Shown piece by piece: positions 50,259-63,432 of a stretch of DNA of 64,000 nucleotides. The first letter of the stretch is position 1, and each line of letters begins with the position of its first letter. The DNA is from Vanilla planifolia. Its lineage: Eukaryota; Streptophyta; Magnoliopsida; Asparagales; Orchidaceae. The stretch is taken from NCBI GenBank assembly GCA_023846275.1, contig CM043869.1, positions 17,269,501-17,333,500 on the forward strand. The letters run 5' to 3'. Under the pieces are notes generated by a model, which had not been told where the DNA came from, ran no database searches, and worked only from the letters and a program-made list of their open reading frames with translations. The position numbers and the translations under genes are program-made.

Positions 50259-53200
50259 ATGTCCGCCGTCGCCACCGACGACGAATCCGACGACCATTCC
50301 TTGACTCCTCGCCCCGCCGACGAGGAGGTCCAACTGGTCGAGAGGCTTCTCCCCGGCGGTGACTTCTATACTGGCCAGTGGTGTGGCGACGTCCCCCACG
50401 GAACCGGCAAGTATCTCTGGACCGACGGATGCATGTACGAGGGTGAGTGGTGGCACGGCCGCACCATGGGACGCGGCAAGTTCTCCTGGCCCTCCGGCGC
50501 CACCTACGAGGGCGAGTTCAAGTCCGGGTTCATGGACGGCCATGGAACATACACTGGCGCCGGTGGAGACACCTACCGCGGCGCTTGGTCCCTCAATCTG
50601 AAGCACGGACCCGGCCACAAGTATTACGCCAATGGCGACTCCTATGATGGCGAGTGGCGCGCCGGATTGCAGGATGGACACGGTAGGTACGTGTGGAAAT
50701 CTGGCAGCGAGTACGCCGGCCATTGGCGAACCGGGCGTTTCCACGGCCGTGGGTCTCTTATCTGGGCTTCCGGAAACCGTTATGATGGCGGTTGGGAGGG
50801 CGGATTCCCCAGAGGCAATGGAAGCTTCCGGTGGGCAGACGGTAGCCTGTACATTGGTATCTGGGCAGGTGGAGGGGCGGCGGCCTCGCAGCAGAAGGGG
50901 GTATACTATCCCTCTCCGTCGGCTAATTCGCCTGCCGCGCGGGACCCCGGGGAAGCCCTTGCCAATGAGCTCGCCGATTGCTACATCGCCCCTGACGAGA
51001 CCATTTCCATCCTTCCGTCGCAGAAGACACTCAGTTGGACTGGGATAGAGGCTGACTTCCTTCACAAGCAGGCGCTTTGGAGGTCAGCTAAGAGCATTGA
51101 GGTGATGCCGAGGAGGCACGGTTCAGTGGATGCGGCTGCAGCTGCAGCGACCACGCCAACGAGGAGGCCGAATGGACACGCGGCGACCAATACGGTCCTT
51201 GGATTTGATAGAATGTTGCTTTGGGAGTCTGATGATGATGCAAACGAAGGGAACAAGCCAGTGGAGAGAGTATGGGAAGGGGGTGAGTCACCGCCAGTGG
51301 GAATAGAGATGGCAAGCAATGGTGGAGAGATACCGGAGCCAACAAGGACGAGCAGAAGCCCGGGAAGAATCAGGTGGGTTGCCAAGGAGTTGAAGAAGCA
51401 AGGGGATACCATTTCGAAAGGTCACAAGAACTACGACCTCATGCTCAATCTCCAGCTTGGGATCAGGTAACTTTCTTCCCGTTCCAAATTTTCTGAAGAT
51501 TTTCTTCTGGTCTGATAAAACGTTATGGCTCTATTAGCAAAGCTTTTCTTTAGCCTGTGATTCGTGAAAATTTCATTATTGCTGTGATTTGATTTGTACG
51601 AATTAAATAGCAGTGGTCCATTTTGGTGCTGTATGCGTTATTTCAGAAAAAATTCTTTTCAAATTCTATTTTTTTCAGATATTTTTTTTTTCTAATAAAC
51701 GGCTTCTTTATAAACCTCATCCTTCAAATTTCACTGCATTATCATTTCTGTTTTGGTGGGAGGTGATAGTTGTGTTTTGGATAGCAAAACATAACATTAC
51801 TTAATTGCTTTATCCATTTTCTAGGCTAGCTTTGCTTGGCAAAATTTATCTTCTTTTGGTGATTAGCAGCAAAAGAAAAGTTGATTTCAGTCCAGGTTAA
51901 ACTTTGGCTTTAATTCTAATCTATAGTGCAATTTTGATTCTCTAACTCTTTTAACTTATTGTCACCCTTTTCTTGCCACAGCAGTTGAAAAGAATTGGGA
52001 CATACTATATTTGATAATTGTGTAGTTGCTTTATTGAAAGTTATGCTTGGGATTGTTTTAATGGTTTTCTGCTTAGGCATGCTGTGGGGAAGCAAGCTTT
52101 GGCCACATCACTTGATCTGAAGCCTGCAGCGTTTGACCCCAAGGAAAAGGTTTGGACAAGGTTTCCGCCTGAGGGATCGAAGCACACCCCTCCACATCAG
52201 TCTTGTGATTTTAGGTGGAAGGACTACTGTCCTTTGGTTTTCAGGTTTGTGTACACAAACTAATTTTTTCTTAATAATTGTTGCTAGTGTTTTTTATCAC
52301 TTGCATCCTATTAACTAGTATTTTTTTGTTGATTATGTGTTTTTTGTTGGTTGCTTAGGACCCTTCGCAAGCTATTTAAGGTAGATCCTGGTGATTATAT
52401 GATCTCTATTTGTGGAAATGATGCTCTTCGGGAATTATCTTCTCCTGGTAAAAGTGGGAGTTTCTTCTACTTAACCAATGATGACAAGTATATGATCAAA
52501 ACAATGAAGAAATCTGAAGTTAAGGTTAGCAATTTCTCTTTTTTCCCCATTCATTGCATATAAAAGAGAAAAATAAATTTGTTTTATTCTATAGGTCCTC
52601 TTAAGGATGCTTCAACCTTACTATAACCATGTTCGTGCCTTTGAGAATACACTTGTGACTAAATTCTTTGGTTTACATTGTGTCAAATTAACTGGTACCA
52701 TCCAAAAAAAGGTTTGTCCTAAACTATTATTTATTCAACAACTTATAAAGTTTGTCTTAAAATTTGATTAATGCAAGTATTTTGTTCTTTATTGTACTGT
52801 TTGATTAGGTTCGCTTTGTTATCATGGGGAATCTTTTTTGTACGGAGTATTCGATTCATAGGCGATTTGATTTGAAAGGATCTTCTCACGGTCGTACTAC
52901 TGATAAACCAGAAGAAGAAATTGATGAAACAACTACGTTAAAAGATCTTGATCTAAACTTCGTATTCCGATTGCAGAGGTCTTGGTTTCAGGAGTTTTGT
53001 AGGTAATAAAGTTTGGCATTTGTGGTTCATATATTTTAGTTTTGTCTTCATCTTATTAACTTTATTTTCTCTGATTTCTCATTTGTAGTGTTTACCACCT
53101 TATAGATGAATTTATGTTAGTTTTTTTGTTTGCTTTGCAGGCAAGTAGATCGAGATTGTGATTTCCTTGAGCAAGAAAGGATCATGGACTACAGTCTTTT

Positions 53201-56200
53201 GGTTGGTGTTCACTTCAGAGATGTATCGGTTTCACAAGGTTTCCTTTCTATGGAGCATAATTTGAGCTTTAGTTTTATATTGTACTAATGAATTGGGGTT
53301 TTGCTAAAACATTTCATTCACCTTCTTGGTTATAGAATCTCAAGAGAGTGTGAAAGAAGCAACTCCTCGACTTTCAAGAACAGATATGGCCCAATATCTT
53401 TGTGATCCTACACGGTACATTCAATAAAGTATTGTCATTTTTTATCAGTTTCCTTACTCTTTGTTCTGTAGTAGAGTCCGTTTTATGAGTACTTTACCAG
53501 TTTCTAAAATGGTCTACTATAGGTTATCTGCAGATTTAATTGATATATTTTTTAAAAGACATTGAAACTTCATAAAATACTTTGAATGTTTAGTATTAAA
53601 GAAGTAGCCAAAAGAACCCAAATCAAATATCTTATACACTCAAACTAAGTCTTTTTAATGTGTTCTTAGCTCTTCTAATTTGGGGAACGTGTTTCCTGAT
53701 ACCAAATCAGAAATGACACTATTTAATAGAGATAAAGGCTGAAGGAGCAAGGAAAATGGTGAGTACAAATTATAAAAGAAAAATGCAACAAATAATTACA
53801 ACATAACATTATATCAAATTCGATTTAATGGTTATCTGGTTAAGGATATTTGGTTTCAGCCACTCCAGTCCTGGAGAAATGCTACCCATTAATATTGGTA
53901 CTACCATTTCCTTAAATAGACATTGGAAAATTGATGATTAATATGCCAACAAAATCCTGCTTCTAGTTTTCATACATATAATAAAACCCATTGATCATCT
54001 TATAAACATCTGTAGTTTGATTTGTTCTTGTTCCTGCTTTGTTTTTAATGTCAAATTTCTTTATATACATGATTTTTTACCATACTTTTTATTGATGGTG
54101 GACATGAAAGAGTAAACTGAAACACTTCGAATTAATGTAACCCACTTTTATGTCTTTTATCTCATCAATCACTCTATTAGTTGAAAGATAGTATGATGTG
54201 AAGGGGTAGCCCAGTGAAATGAAATCTCTCACATGTGTTGGTTTTGATGAAGGGTTGCATCCACAAGTTTTATTGTACGTATCCTTATCTTTAATTTTAT
54301 AAGAAATGGGCTGGTAGAAAGGTCAAATTATTGATGATTATATGTTTAAGAACTGGGATGGAACATAAACACTATAAGATTTTTTAAAGAAAAAATCTTC
54401 AGCATCTTAAACACTAGCTTCAAGTTTTTTTTTTTTTTTTTTTTCTAAGAAAAAACAGACGCATCAATGTTCATTGTATTAAGTAAATTAATCTAAAGAT
54501 CCTTTTATTTTTCTAAATTGTTGTAGAGGAACAGGTTTAATATGCTGCCAATTTGGTTCCTTCCTCTCTCTTTTTTTTTTTTTTTTTTTTTTTTTTGTTA
54601 TTGTTCTTGCTTTTTTCATCTTGTTTATCCTCTTCCTTTATATTCGTTCTTAGCTTAGAGTTTCAAGTATTGATACCTGGCAATATGTTAGATGAGTTCT
54701 GAATCCAAGCAAAAGAAACAAAAAGAATGCTTCTTTTCCAACAGCTAGGATTCAAATCAATTTTTCTTGAACCTTCGTTATTTTATCTTATGCTTGTACT
54801 ATGGAGGCCTAAATCTTGGCTAAGTTGTAACAAACCAAGACTCACAAGACAGGGCCCAAAAAGGCTTGATACATATTGAAGGAACAGCTGCTTGGAAAAA
54901 AACAGTCTAACACAACAACATTGACTCTAATCCATGAACAAGGATCATGAAGTTTGGAAAGCTATCCAAGACTCTTTTCTAGCATGAACGCAAACTTATA
55001 AGACTGCATTCATATAAGGTCATGCCACTCATTCATGGGAAACGAAAATCTACAACGTTCAAAGAAATTTTTTGTAAATGTGACTACCAAAGTCTTCTCT
55101 TCACAAATCCAATCAGCAGTCCTGCTTTATGTAAAGGACTTAAGCTTGCCTTACCGTTTATTCACATATGCTTTTTTTTTTATAGATCATTTTGACACTT
55201 GTCGTCATAGTTTTTCCTAATTAAGTTTTTTCACATAAAATCCTATATATTTCATTTTCTAGCTTGTGTTTATTTATACCAATAACTTTTGCTCACTAAT
55301 TCTACTTTCTAGGTCTCATCTTTTTCAAGGTAAACAAGTCCATACTCATTCCACTCTAAATAAAAACATCAACTTCTTCTATGAGAATGGCAATGTGATC
55401 GAAGAATACTCGGGGAAAGTGAATGAAGACCCCTTTCAAGTAGTCGTTTGCTCTGTTCGAAGCTTAGGTTGCAAGGCTTGGGTTCAAAAATGTCCTAAAG
55501 AGATATGCATATGCACCTGTATCCTTCAGTGGGATTACCACATTGAGTATAGATTTAGAATTCAAAGACAGATACAAGCAAGGCTAGTTGAGACAAAAGA
55601 TACTAAATTATGCTTCGATGACTCCCCAAAGGTCTCGAGGATTGGAAATAGTTAAAAAGGCTAATACAAGAGATACCTAGGGAGATAGAAGATTCAAAAG
55701 AGGAATTCTATTCCATCCTCACAAACTGTGGGAATGGTAGGCAGATAAAAAAAATACTAAGATAAGGCAGATGAAGACCTCCATGTAGCCTTCTACTCCT
55801 TTTGAAGCTTAGCTTGTGCGGCCTAGGCCTAAAATCTCTTGAAAAATATGTGTTGCATCACATGTGACATTATCCTCTTGAATTATAGATTCAAAATTCA
55901 AAGAAAGGCATCACAAAAGCTCATTGAGATGAAAGGTTCTTAAGCATGCATGTATTACACCCCCACCCAAGTTATTGTGGAGTAGAAGTACTTGAAACAG
56001 CAAAAATAAGAGATAAATGAGAAGAGAGAAGTTTTAAAAGAGATTTTTTTTTTCTATTATTCTAAGAAGTTTCAATATGTTTCATCCTTTTGATGATCTC
56101 TAGTTTCAAGAGATGAAATACCTTATTGATGGCCAAAGCTTACTTCATTCTGGGCATGGTATTGGGTACATCTTTCCAGTCTGTCTTTATTCCATTCAAC

Positions 56201-58586
56201 TCTTTGTTACCCAAGGAACTCATTATGGGTTGGGTAAGAAAATGAGAGAGTCTAGAATACTTTTGTTTATAATGGCTTGTATGTAACATGGTCTTAGATT
56301 CTGATTCGTTTCTGCTTTACACCACCTCATAAGGGATGTCATGGACTTCCTTTGGTCATGAATTCCCACATAGTCGAGTCTCCTTTAGAATACTTTTTGC
56401 AAAAGCTTCTTTGCCTACATATTAGCTTGTTAAGTCTCGTCTTCTCTAAACTTTCTTGGATTACTTCTTTCTTCTGCTTATGGCCATGGATCCATGTCAA
56501 CTTTTTTGCCAAGTTTACTTCCAATGACTTAATCTAGTGAAAATTATCTAAGTACAAGTGTTCTCCATCATCTTGTGTTAGTCTCCTTCCATGGAGGAAA
56601 GCATAGCATTGATATTCACTACCTTGGCATTCTCGCCTCATAAATCATTGCAAACTGAGACCACAAATTATGGGAAGGTAAATCAGTAGCACCAAAGATA
56701 TCTATTTGCAACCTTAGCGACTAGACTCCATTCTCCACAAACCCAATTAATAGTTAATCCTCTCAGAATTGCCCTACTTGTTCCAAAGCATTCCTCAACC
56801 CTTGATTACCTTATAAGGATCTTTTTTCGGGGTCCTGCAATTATTCAAAAGTAATTTATACAATATTTTTTAATCTTAGTTTACTAAACATCTTTTTTTC
56901 GCAAGACTTTTTAACCACAACTTTTCCACTATTGCATTTTGACCTCAAAGTCATAACCAATGAAACCTAAGATCATTCCGACGTGGTTGTCATACTCAAA
57001 AGCTGTAATGTATTGTATTGTTACAAGTTCAAATAATAATAAAGATGTATGGTGGTTACTATTGTAGTATGTGACTTAAGAAACTAAAATTTTTATGTAT
57101 ATTAATAAATGTCTTGTATATATACTATCATATTGCTTATTTATGTTTTTATTTGTGTTAATGTCCTATTTTATTTAAATTACAGCAACATTGTATAGTT
57201 TTTATGCTTAATACAAAATATCGAAGTTAGACCAAACATAAAGATATGAAGTTTAGAGAGATTTTTCTTTTAGCATCTTCGATGTGAACCCACCCATGAT
57301 CTATTCATTGCCATGGTCCAAATTGCTTCCTTTGCACTTTAACTAATTGACATCAAATAAGGGTCCAAATTTTGCCAATTATATCTTTGATGGACACCCA
57401 ATGATACAAAATTTAAGTATATGAATAGAGACCATATTAATTATACATATGTTGTAGCACTCTTCTTAACTAACAATATAAAATTAAACAAAATCTCATA
57501 TGTACTTAAAAAATCTCTTTTTCAAATGAATATCTCATCTATATTGTTTATTCATTTCATTTGATTTTGAAGTTCTTCAATTTATTGCATTACATGTCAT
57601 GTAAAACATTAAGGAAACCAACACGCTCCTCACCTTTCATATTGTTTGTGGATTATAACAATTATTCTACTATGGTTGACCAAACCATAAGAATCATGTT
57701 TCGTCGCTCAAACAAACTTTACGTAACTTTTAAAAAGTTTAACAATGACATCAAATATCATGTATATCAAGAATTGCTCAATCGTCTAGCAACATTTTGT
57801 GAATTTACCAAATCTTTGCTTAATTATAATAAAAAAACTTCAAGGCCAATGGGAACAATCATCAGAATGTACTTGATTGTAGTTGAAGTTTCAACTCAAA
57901 TACCAATTGTTAAGCGAGTTACACTGAATAGGACCCAAGTTGGGTCCAACATATCTTTAGCTAGATGCTCAATAACTCAAAAATTAAAACATATAAACTC
58001 ATAATATTGATCTAAACTTAATCTCATTTGTCATTATTATCAATTTTTATTTATAAAAGAGAGCTGCTCTGATAATAGAAAAATTATACTATTAAGACAG
58101 TATAGGGTCAAGCATTTGATCGATTCTAAGTTTTTCTTTTCATAAAAATTAAAAAAAAAAAACAATTAGAAAGCATCCATTTCCTTCTGCTACATTCATT
58201 TGCCTTGAACATTTGATGATTACAGCATTCCACCATTGAAAAATATGTTTATTTCAAAAGGTTCAAGGCTTATAATTCATTCATCTTGGTCTTCTAGGTG
58301 GGCAGCAATCAAACTTGGAGCCAACATGCCGGCCAGAGTTGAAAAGATAGTGCGAAAAGCTGAAGGAGAATCTCTGCTTATTGGTGAGCCCACAGGAGAG
58401 TTCTATGATGTGATCCTCTTCTTCGGCATCATCGACATTCTTCAGGATTATGATATCAGCAAGAAGCTGGAGCATGCATACAAATCCATTCAGTTTGATC
58501 CCACCTCTATATCTGCTGTGGATCCTAAGCAGTACTCGAAACGCTTTCGGGATTTCATATACCGAGCTTTCACCGAAGATCTCTGA
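50259..58586 (+). CDS. MORN-repeat phosphatidylinositol 4-phosphate 5-kinase (PIP5K7/8-like)
   Basis: The enzyme makes PI(4,5)P2 from PI4P, typically at the plasma membrane. Eight exons, 50259-51466, 52077-52244, 52359-52524, 52595-52711, 52809-53002, 53141-53238, 53336-53414 and 58298-58586, encode 772 aa in an unbroken frame. About eight MORN repeats of 23 aa start at Y37, Y60, Y83, Y106, Y129, Y152, Y175 and Y198, the last partial. Kinase features include SPGKSGSF at 487-494 with Lys506 in [12 protein letters not shown] at 571-578, MDYSLL at 633-638, FGIID at 719-723, and an activation loop KKLEHAYK at 732-739. Its Glu735 fits the PI4P preference of type I kinases. The compact insert region and the final YRAFTEDL end resemble Arabidopsis PIP5K7/8 rather than PIP5K1-6/9. 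The start was chosen as the first in-frame ATG. Confidence 0.93.
53415..58297 (+). other. PIP5K intron 7 (4.9 kb)
   Basis: The intron is bounded by CACG|GTACAT and CTTCTAG. It separates the exon for the [11 protein letters not shown] region from the last exon with the activation loop. It contains two long T runs (about 54427-54445 and 54571-54596), one at about 55167, and open frames at 55266-55655 and 57561-58004 that match nothing I know. Its size and content suggest old transposon insertions. Confidence 0.8.
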
Positions 58587-61539
58587 ACTTTTAGGCTATG
58601 TTTGGCTCGACTTTGATCAGTTTTCCTCGACAAGCAGCTTTCCTGAGTACTCTATTGTCCATGAAAAGTTAGATTTCGGGACAGCAAAACCATGCCAAAC
58701 TCAGCCAAATAGCAAAGGTTTTCCTTTTTACTGATTAGTTTTGGTTAATCTCAGTTTATATTCAACTGGATAGTGAAGATGAAGATTCAGCTTTTTGATA
58801 GGTGCTTATTTTGCCTTTCTTGTTGTATTTATTTTGTTAATGCTGCATCTGTAAATTGTTTTCATGTGTGAAATAACACATATTTTAGTTGTAAATTGTA
58901 GCAGAAAAAGCTTGCTTTGTATTTGGATGGTTAATCTTCTTTACATTCCACAGTAATTAAACGTTTATTTCATAGCAATGGAATTTCTTGTGTTTGACCT
59001 AAGGATGAAGGAATGAGTCGAAGAACAATAGAAAACCTGCTTCTCGAGAGGAAGTGCAGCATAGAAAGGAAAATGGGATATAGGAATGTCTTAATGGATT
59101 GTTCTAGTTGTTGTTGTTTTGATGCTTGGATGAAGAAATTGAGTGTGGAAAGGTTGATGAGATAGTAAATGGTCATGGATTTAATGGTTGGTGCTTTTTA
59201 ACTTGAATGAAATGCGTATCTAGAAAAATATTATCATCAAAAGTATCTTAGTAGTATAGATTAATATATGATTACCAATCTTAAGGTGTGAAAGTTTTTT
59301 TTTAATGGTTGGATTTATTTTTATTATATATAGAATATGTTTATGATAGTTTCATCAATAGGTTTATAAGAATGAACTCATTTGAAGTCTATAATAGATA
59401 TAAACTTTATAGTCTTATTGATCTAATTCTATTATTGATTTAGGCATGTACATCTATGTTTATATAAGAGTTTGTATAATATATAAGAGATATTTATGAG
59501 CATATTAAAAAAAATAAATCTTAGTAATGAGTAATACAAGAGATTGGTTAATGTATACATAGGAATAAAGAATTTTCGAAAGGAGATTAAATAATAACCC
59601 AAATCAAGTCGTAGAAGTTGCATACAAGAAGAATTGATCCATTGTGAATCTTAAAAAAAGATTGTACTAAATTCCTACACTACTAGATGATTATGGCATC
59701 ACCAAAACCATTAACGTCTAAAATTTGGTAGCGTATAAGAACTTGATCGTGATTCCCAATGAGCAATTTGAGTTATCCACACCCTTTGAGAGTGAACCTT
59801 TACCTGAGTTTCCACTAGCCTATCATGGTAAAAAGGGTGAGGAGAACAAAAAAAATACTAGATGACCAAACTATGCTAATTAGAAACCAGAATTATTAGA
59901 AACATCTAGCTCATTAAAAATGTTGACTACACACCAAAGATTCCTAGACCATAGAAAGGAGTTACATCAACTAAACCAAAACACATTGGAGATTTACTAG
60001 AGCTAATCTAAAGCAATTGATCTATCATAGATGAGTTTTTTCCATTTCGAGGGAATTGGTGAGGACATTAGTCAAGATTTCTAATACCTAGGAGATAAAA
60101 AGATATTCATTGATACTTTTAGACAATTAAGGTATCTATTTTTCATGAGTAGAATTCAAACAATGCATAAAATTACATTATGGGCTCAAATTTTGCACAA
60201 AAATGCAAAAAAGGACAAAAAAATAGCCTATTTGGCCTTGTTCCATTGGCTTCACTACTCATCGCTGCATTTGCCACTCTCCATTGGCTCGATCCAGCCT
60301 GATCGGTTGACCCCAATAGTGAACTGGCGATCCAAATTTGACTTGCGACATTTCTGAGAGCAAGTGAACCAGCCAACCCCATTCCAGGACCCAATGACCT
60401 AAATCTAACCATGATGACTTGTGTGAACCCTGCTGATGCAGCTTTTAAGAAAGTTAGCTACATAAATATTAGACTAAAATGACAATTTTTTAGAAAGTTA
60501 TTTGCCATTAGCTTTAGCCTCAACTTTGGTTCTAGCTTTTAAGTAAACATGTCATAATATTGAAAATATAGCTTTTAAAAAACTATTTGGCAATAAAATT
60601 TAACCATAATTTTTTTAATTTTTTAATTTTATGTTTTGTACTTAGGCTCTCTATAAAAAGTGGAAATATATCTTTTAGAATTGTGATATTTGGATATCTT
60701 GGGTGATTGAGGCAAGAACTCTCATATGCTAATTCGTTGAGGCTCTAGTACTGAGAGGAAGAGTTTCAAGCGATGAGATGTTGTTCCAGTTTACCTACGA
60801 CTTTATATCATCATTATCCTACTGCCACCATTTAACGGTTCCTTTACTTTGCCAATTCCTTTGTTGTTTTTCCTCGCAACATCTTTCTCTTTTCTGTTGG
60901 GTTGTACTTCCGCTTATAGTCATCTTTTACTATTCTTATGCTTCAATTTTCATAAGTTATTAGGATCATCTTTACGAGCAAATTACTTTGTTATTTCAAC
61001 TTCTTGTAAGGCTTAGCAAAGTCTTTTGATATTTTCAATCATCGACTATGTGACCTTTACTTCATTCCTTCTTTATCATGATAAGGTTATCAAGTCCTTT
61101 CTTGAGTAACCTATCTTATTGATGAGATTGCATGCCTAGCATATGGAGCGACCTTTGTGTGGCTCACGATCGCCTCAACTAAGATTGCCTTGGACAAGTA
61201 CCTATTGCATGTTGCCTTTTTTAGGTTGCTTATGTTTATCTTTCATATTTTCTTTTTTCTAACTTCGATCTTTACATTGTTAAAAACAATTGTATCATCT
61301 GTTCAGCAGCATTATTGTCCATGGCTCTCAATGTAAGATTTGTTTATGCCAAAAATAAAACAAATTTGACTCTTGTGTATAGTATGCAAGACACGAATGG
61401 AAAACTACATCTTAGAAATCTCAATCCACATCTCATCCAAATGAAAACCAAAATGTAAGCATCTCAAAAGTCATTACAAAAGCATCCTGTGAAAGGGAAG
61501 TCTAACATAAGATGTACCTTTTTTAACTAGAAATGAGAT
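58587..61539. other. PIP5K 3' end and intergenic DNA
   Basis: The PIP5K 3' UTR probably extends a few hundred bases; an AATAA-like context lies near 58870. Beyond 59 kb no gene is recognised. Around 60180-60420 there is a less AT-rich patch with open frames on both strands that looks like LTR debris but has no named motif. Confidence 0.5.
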
Positions 61540-61800
61540 CTTAGCTCTAAGTTTTTTTTCCTCTTCTACAACTCAAAATCTCCTTGTCATAGTTGTAAAT
61601 CAAGCAAATCTTGCTTCAAAAGTTTTCTTCTCCCTCTCCCAAACTCTTCTTTTTCTCCAAATACCTCAAGCTTTTCCTCTTACATAGTTCATGACTATCA
61701 AGAAGGAAAGAGGATGTATATAACTTCTTTATATTAAATATTTGAATTAATAATTCAAATAATAATTAAAAAAAAATTAGAAATTGTATACGATGTCAAA
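61540..61800. repeat. Dispersed repeat, copy 2 (related to 32750-33130)
   Basis: The blocks listed for the copy at 32.75 kb recur here in the same order and orientation. They include AAAATCTCC, ATAGTTGTAAATCAAGCAAA, TTGCTTCAAAAG, a short CT-rich run, GAAGGAAAG and an AATTAGAAATT region. Here the CT tract is unexpanded. I read it as a second copy of the same LTR-like family. Confidence 0.55.
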
Positions 61801-63430
61801 AAATTAAAAATTGCACGTCAATAAAGTCCTCAAAATGAAACTTTTTCAATAATATGCTCAAAACATTAATCCAACTATGAACATTTTAGTGCACATTTTG
61901 AGACGTATAGAAACATAATAATTTCTCAATTCTAGATCAAAACAACCTAAAACTAAAAATTAATTACATAATCATGAACGTCTTTTATAACTAAATAATA
62001 TGGATCAATTAACCTTTAAACTCTCACTCAAGCAATAAATTATGAGATAGATTATATAGTTCATATCAAGAAACTAATTATGCATTTTAGAAACAAAAGT
62101 TAATCAATCATAATATTAACTTCAAAATGGATTAGCTATATGATAAGCTTATTATTCATTAATTGTTCATAACGCTTGATGTCAATGAAAAATACACAAA
62201 AATGTAAAGCTATAAAACAGAGTAAATATATTGCAAAAAAAAATAAACATAAGTGTATCTAACCAACAAAATGCATGGTGTGCGACACCCATTGTATGGT
62301 GCATGCCACACATTACAGAACACATGTTTCATGATGCACAATGCATGTTGCAAACCACACAATGCATGACACACTTCTCACATTGCATGACACACATTAC
62401 AAATATGCCCCTATCACACTACAAATGTCGCAAGCACGCTCATATCATGTCTTGTTGAAATGTTAATTATGGAGCAAAATTTAAAGTGCATCTTGAGCAA
62501 GGACAATGATTGTGAGAATGACATAGTTTGGCAAGTTCTAGATGTCAAAGACATTGAAGAGCAAGGAGAAACTCAGGGAATAGGAGGCAATTCTAACAAT
62601 CTCTATTAATGATAATGGAATAGAGGAGAGATGGTCAACAAGAGCACATGAAACTATTGTGGGAGGCTTGGGGGTGCACGAGACATGTGGCTCTTAACAT
62701 CTAGCTAAGTTCAATGACTATTGCAAGCAAGGAGGGCGTGTGGTTTGCTAAGCAACCAAAAGAAGCTGGATGGTCAAACTTTAGTGGAAAAGAAAAGAAA
62801 ATGAATGGGCTCATTATGACAAATCATGACTAAACTCGTGTTTGTTCATTAACACTCCCACTTAACTTGCTTTTCCAACCATGTCATGTCATTGTTCTTC
62901 TCTAGTAATCATTGATCGATATTTGTTCATTGGTAAATTTTAACCAATAAAGCCTATGAGGATATAATGTCATAAAGAATTTTTTTTTCAACAAGCAAGT
63001 AAACTCTAGCAAAATTATCTTTGTTAATAGTAAACATCTTGAAGTACACAATGAACTAAAACATAAATAAGGGCAATCACAAAAATAGATTAAACAAAGT
63101 TAGATTGGCTAATTCAAGGACATATAAAACATGATTAACACCATGTAAAGTCCTAATGAAAATACTAAGACATAGAAGAACATAACACTATAATATCTTT
63201 GAGATTATAGAGTTGTTGAAGTTATCTAATGTAAATAATCTAAATATTTTCTTAAGTTCAAAATAAATATTAGATGAAGGATATTATAATAAAGTATTTA
63301 ATAACATGAAACTAAAATAACATTGTTGGAATAAAGATATTATCAAAGTGTAACAACACATGCTCCAACAGATAAAGATAAAAATATATGTGACACAAGA
63401 GCATCTTGTGTTAGCTCACAAACACATACC
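61801..63430. other. Repeat-like DNA, no gene; possible LTR upstream of a PBS
   Basis: No coding signal is seen. The stretch contains a degenerate minisatellite (62271-62405). Because a copia-type primer-binding site follows at 63433, the part from roughly 62.8 kb may be its LTR, but I could not define the left end. Confidence 0.4.
62271..62405. repeat. Degenerate minisatellite around TGCATGACACACATT
   Basis: Six or so imperfect units of about 20-22 bp contain (A)TGCATG followed by ACACAxxTxxCA-type sequence, for example TGCATGACACACTTCTCACAT and TGCATGACACACATTACA. The open frame at 62231-62458 runs through it and is an artefact of the repeat. Confidence 0.65.
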
Positions 63431-63432
63431 TG

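Noticed and set aside
50241-51065. Long minus-strand open frame (274 codons) across PIP5K exon 1
   Set aside because: It is antisense to a clear MORN-repeat coding exon. The high GC and regular repeat remove stop codons on the opposite strand, and the predicted protein matches no family.
54420-54600. Two long T runs read as poly(A) tails of antisense retroposons
   Set aside because: No SINE or LINE body or target duplication could be found next to either run, so they are left as simple homopolymers.
57561-58004. 147-codon open frame inside PIP5K intron 7
   Set aside because: There is no recognisable domain, codon use is like the AT-rich surroundings, and it lies wholly within an intron. It is probably transposon debris.
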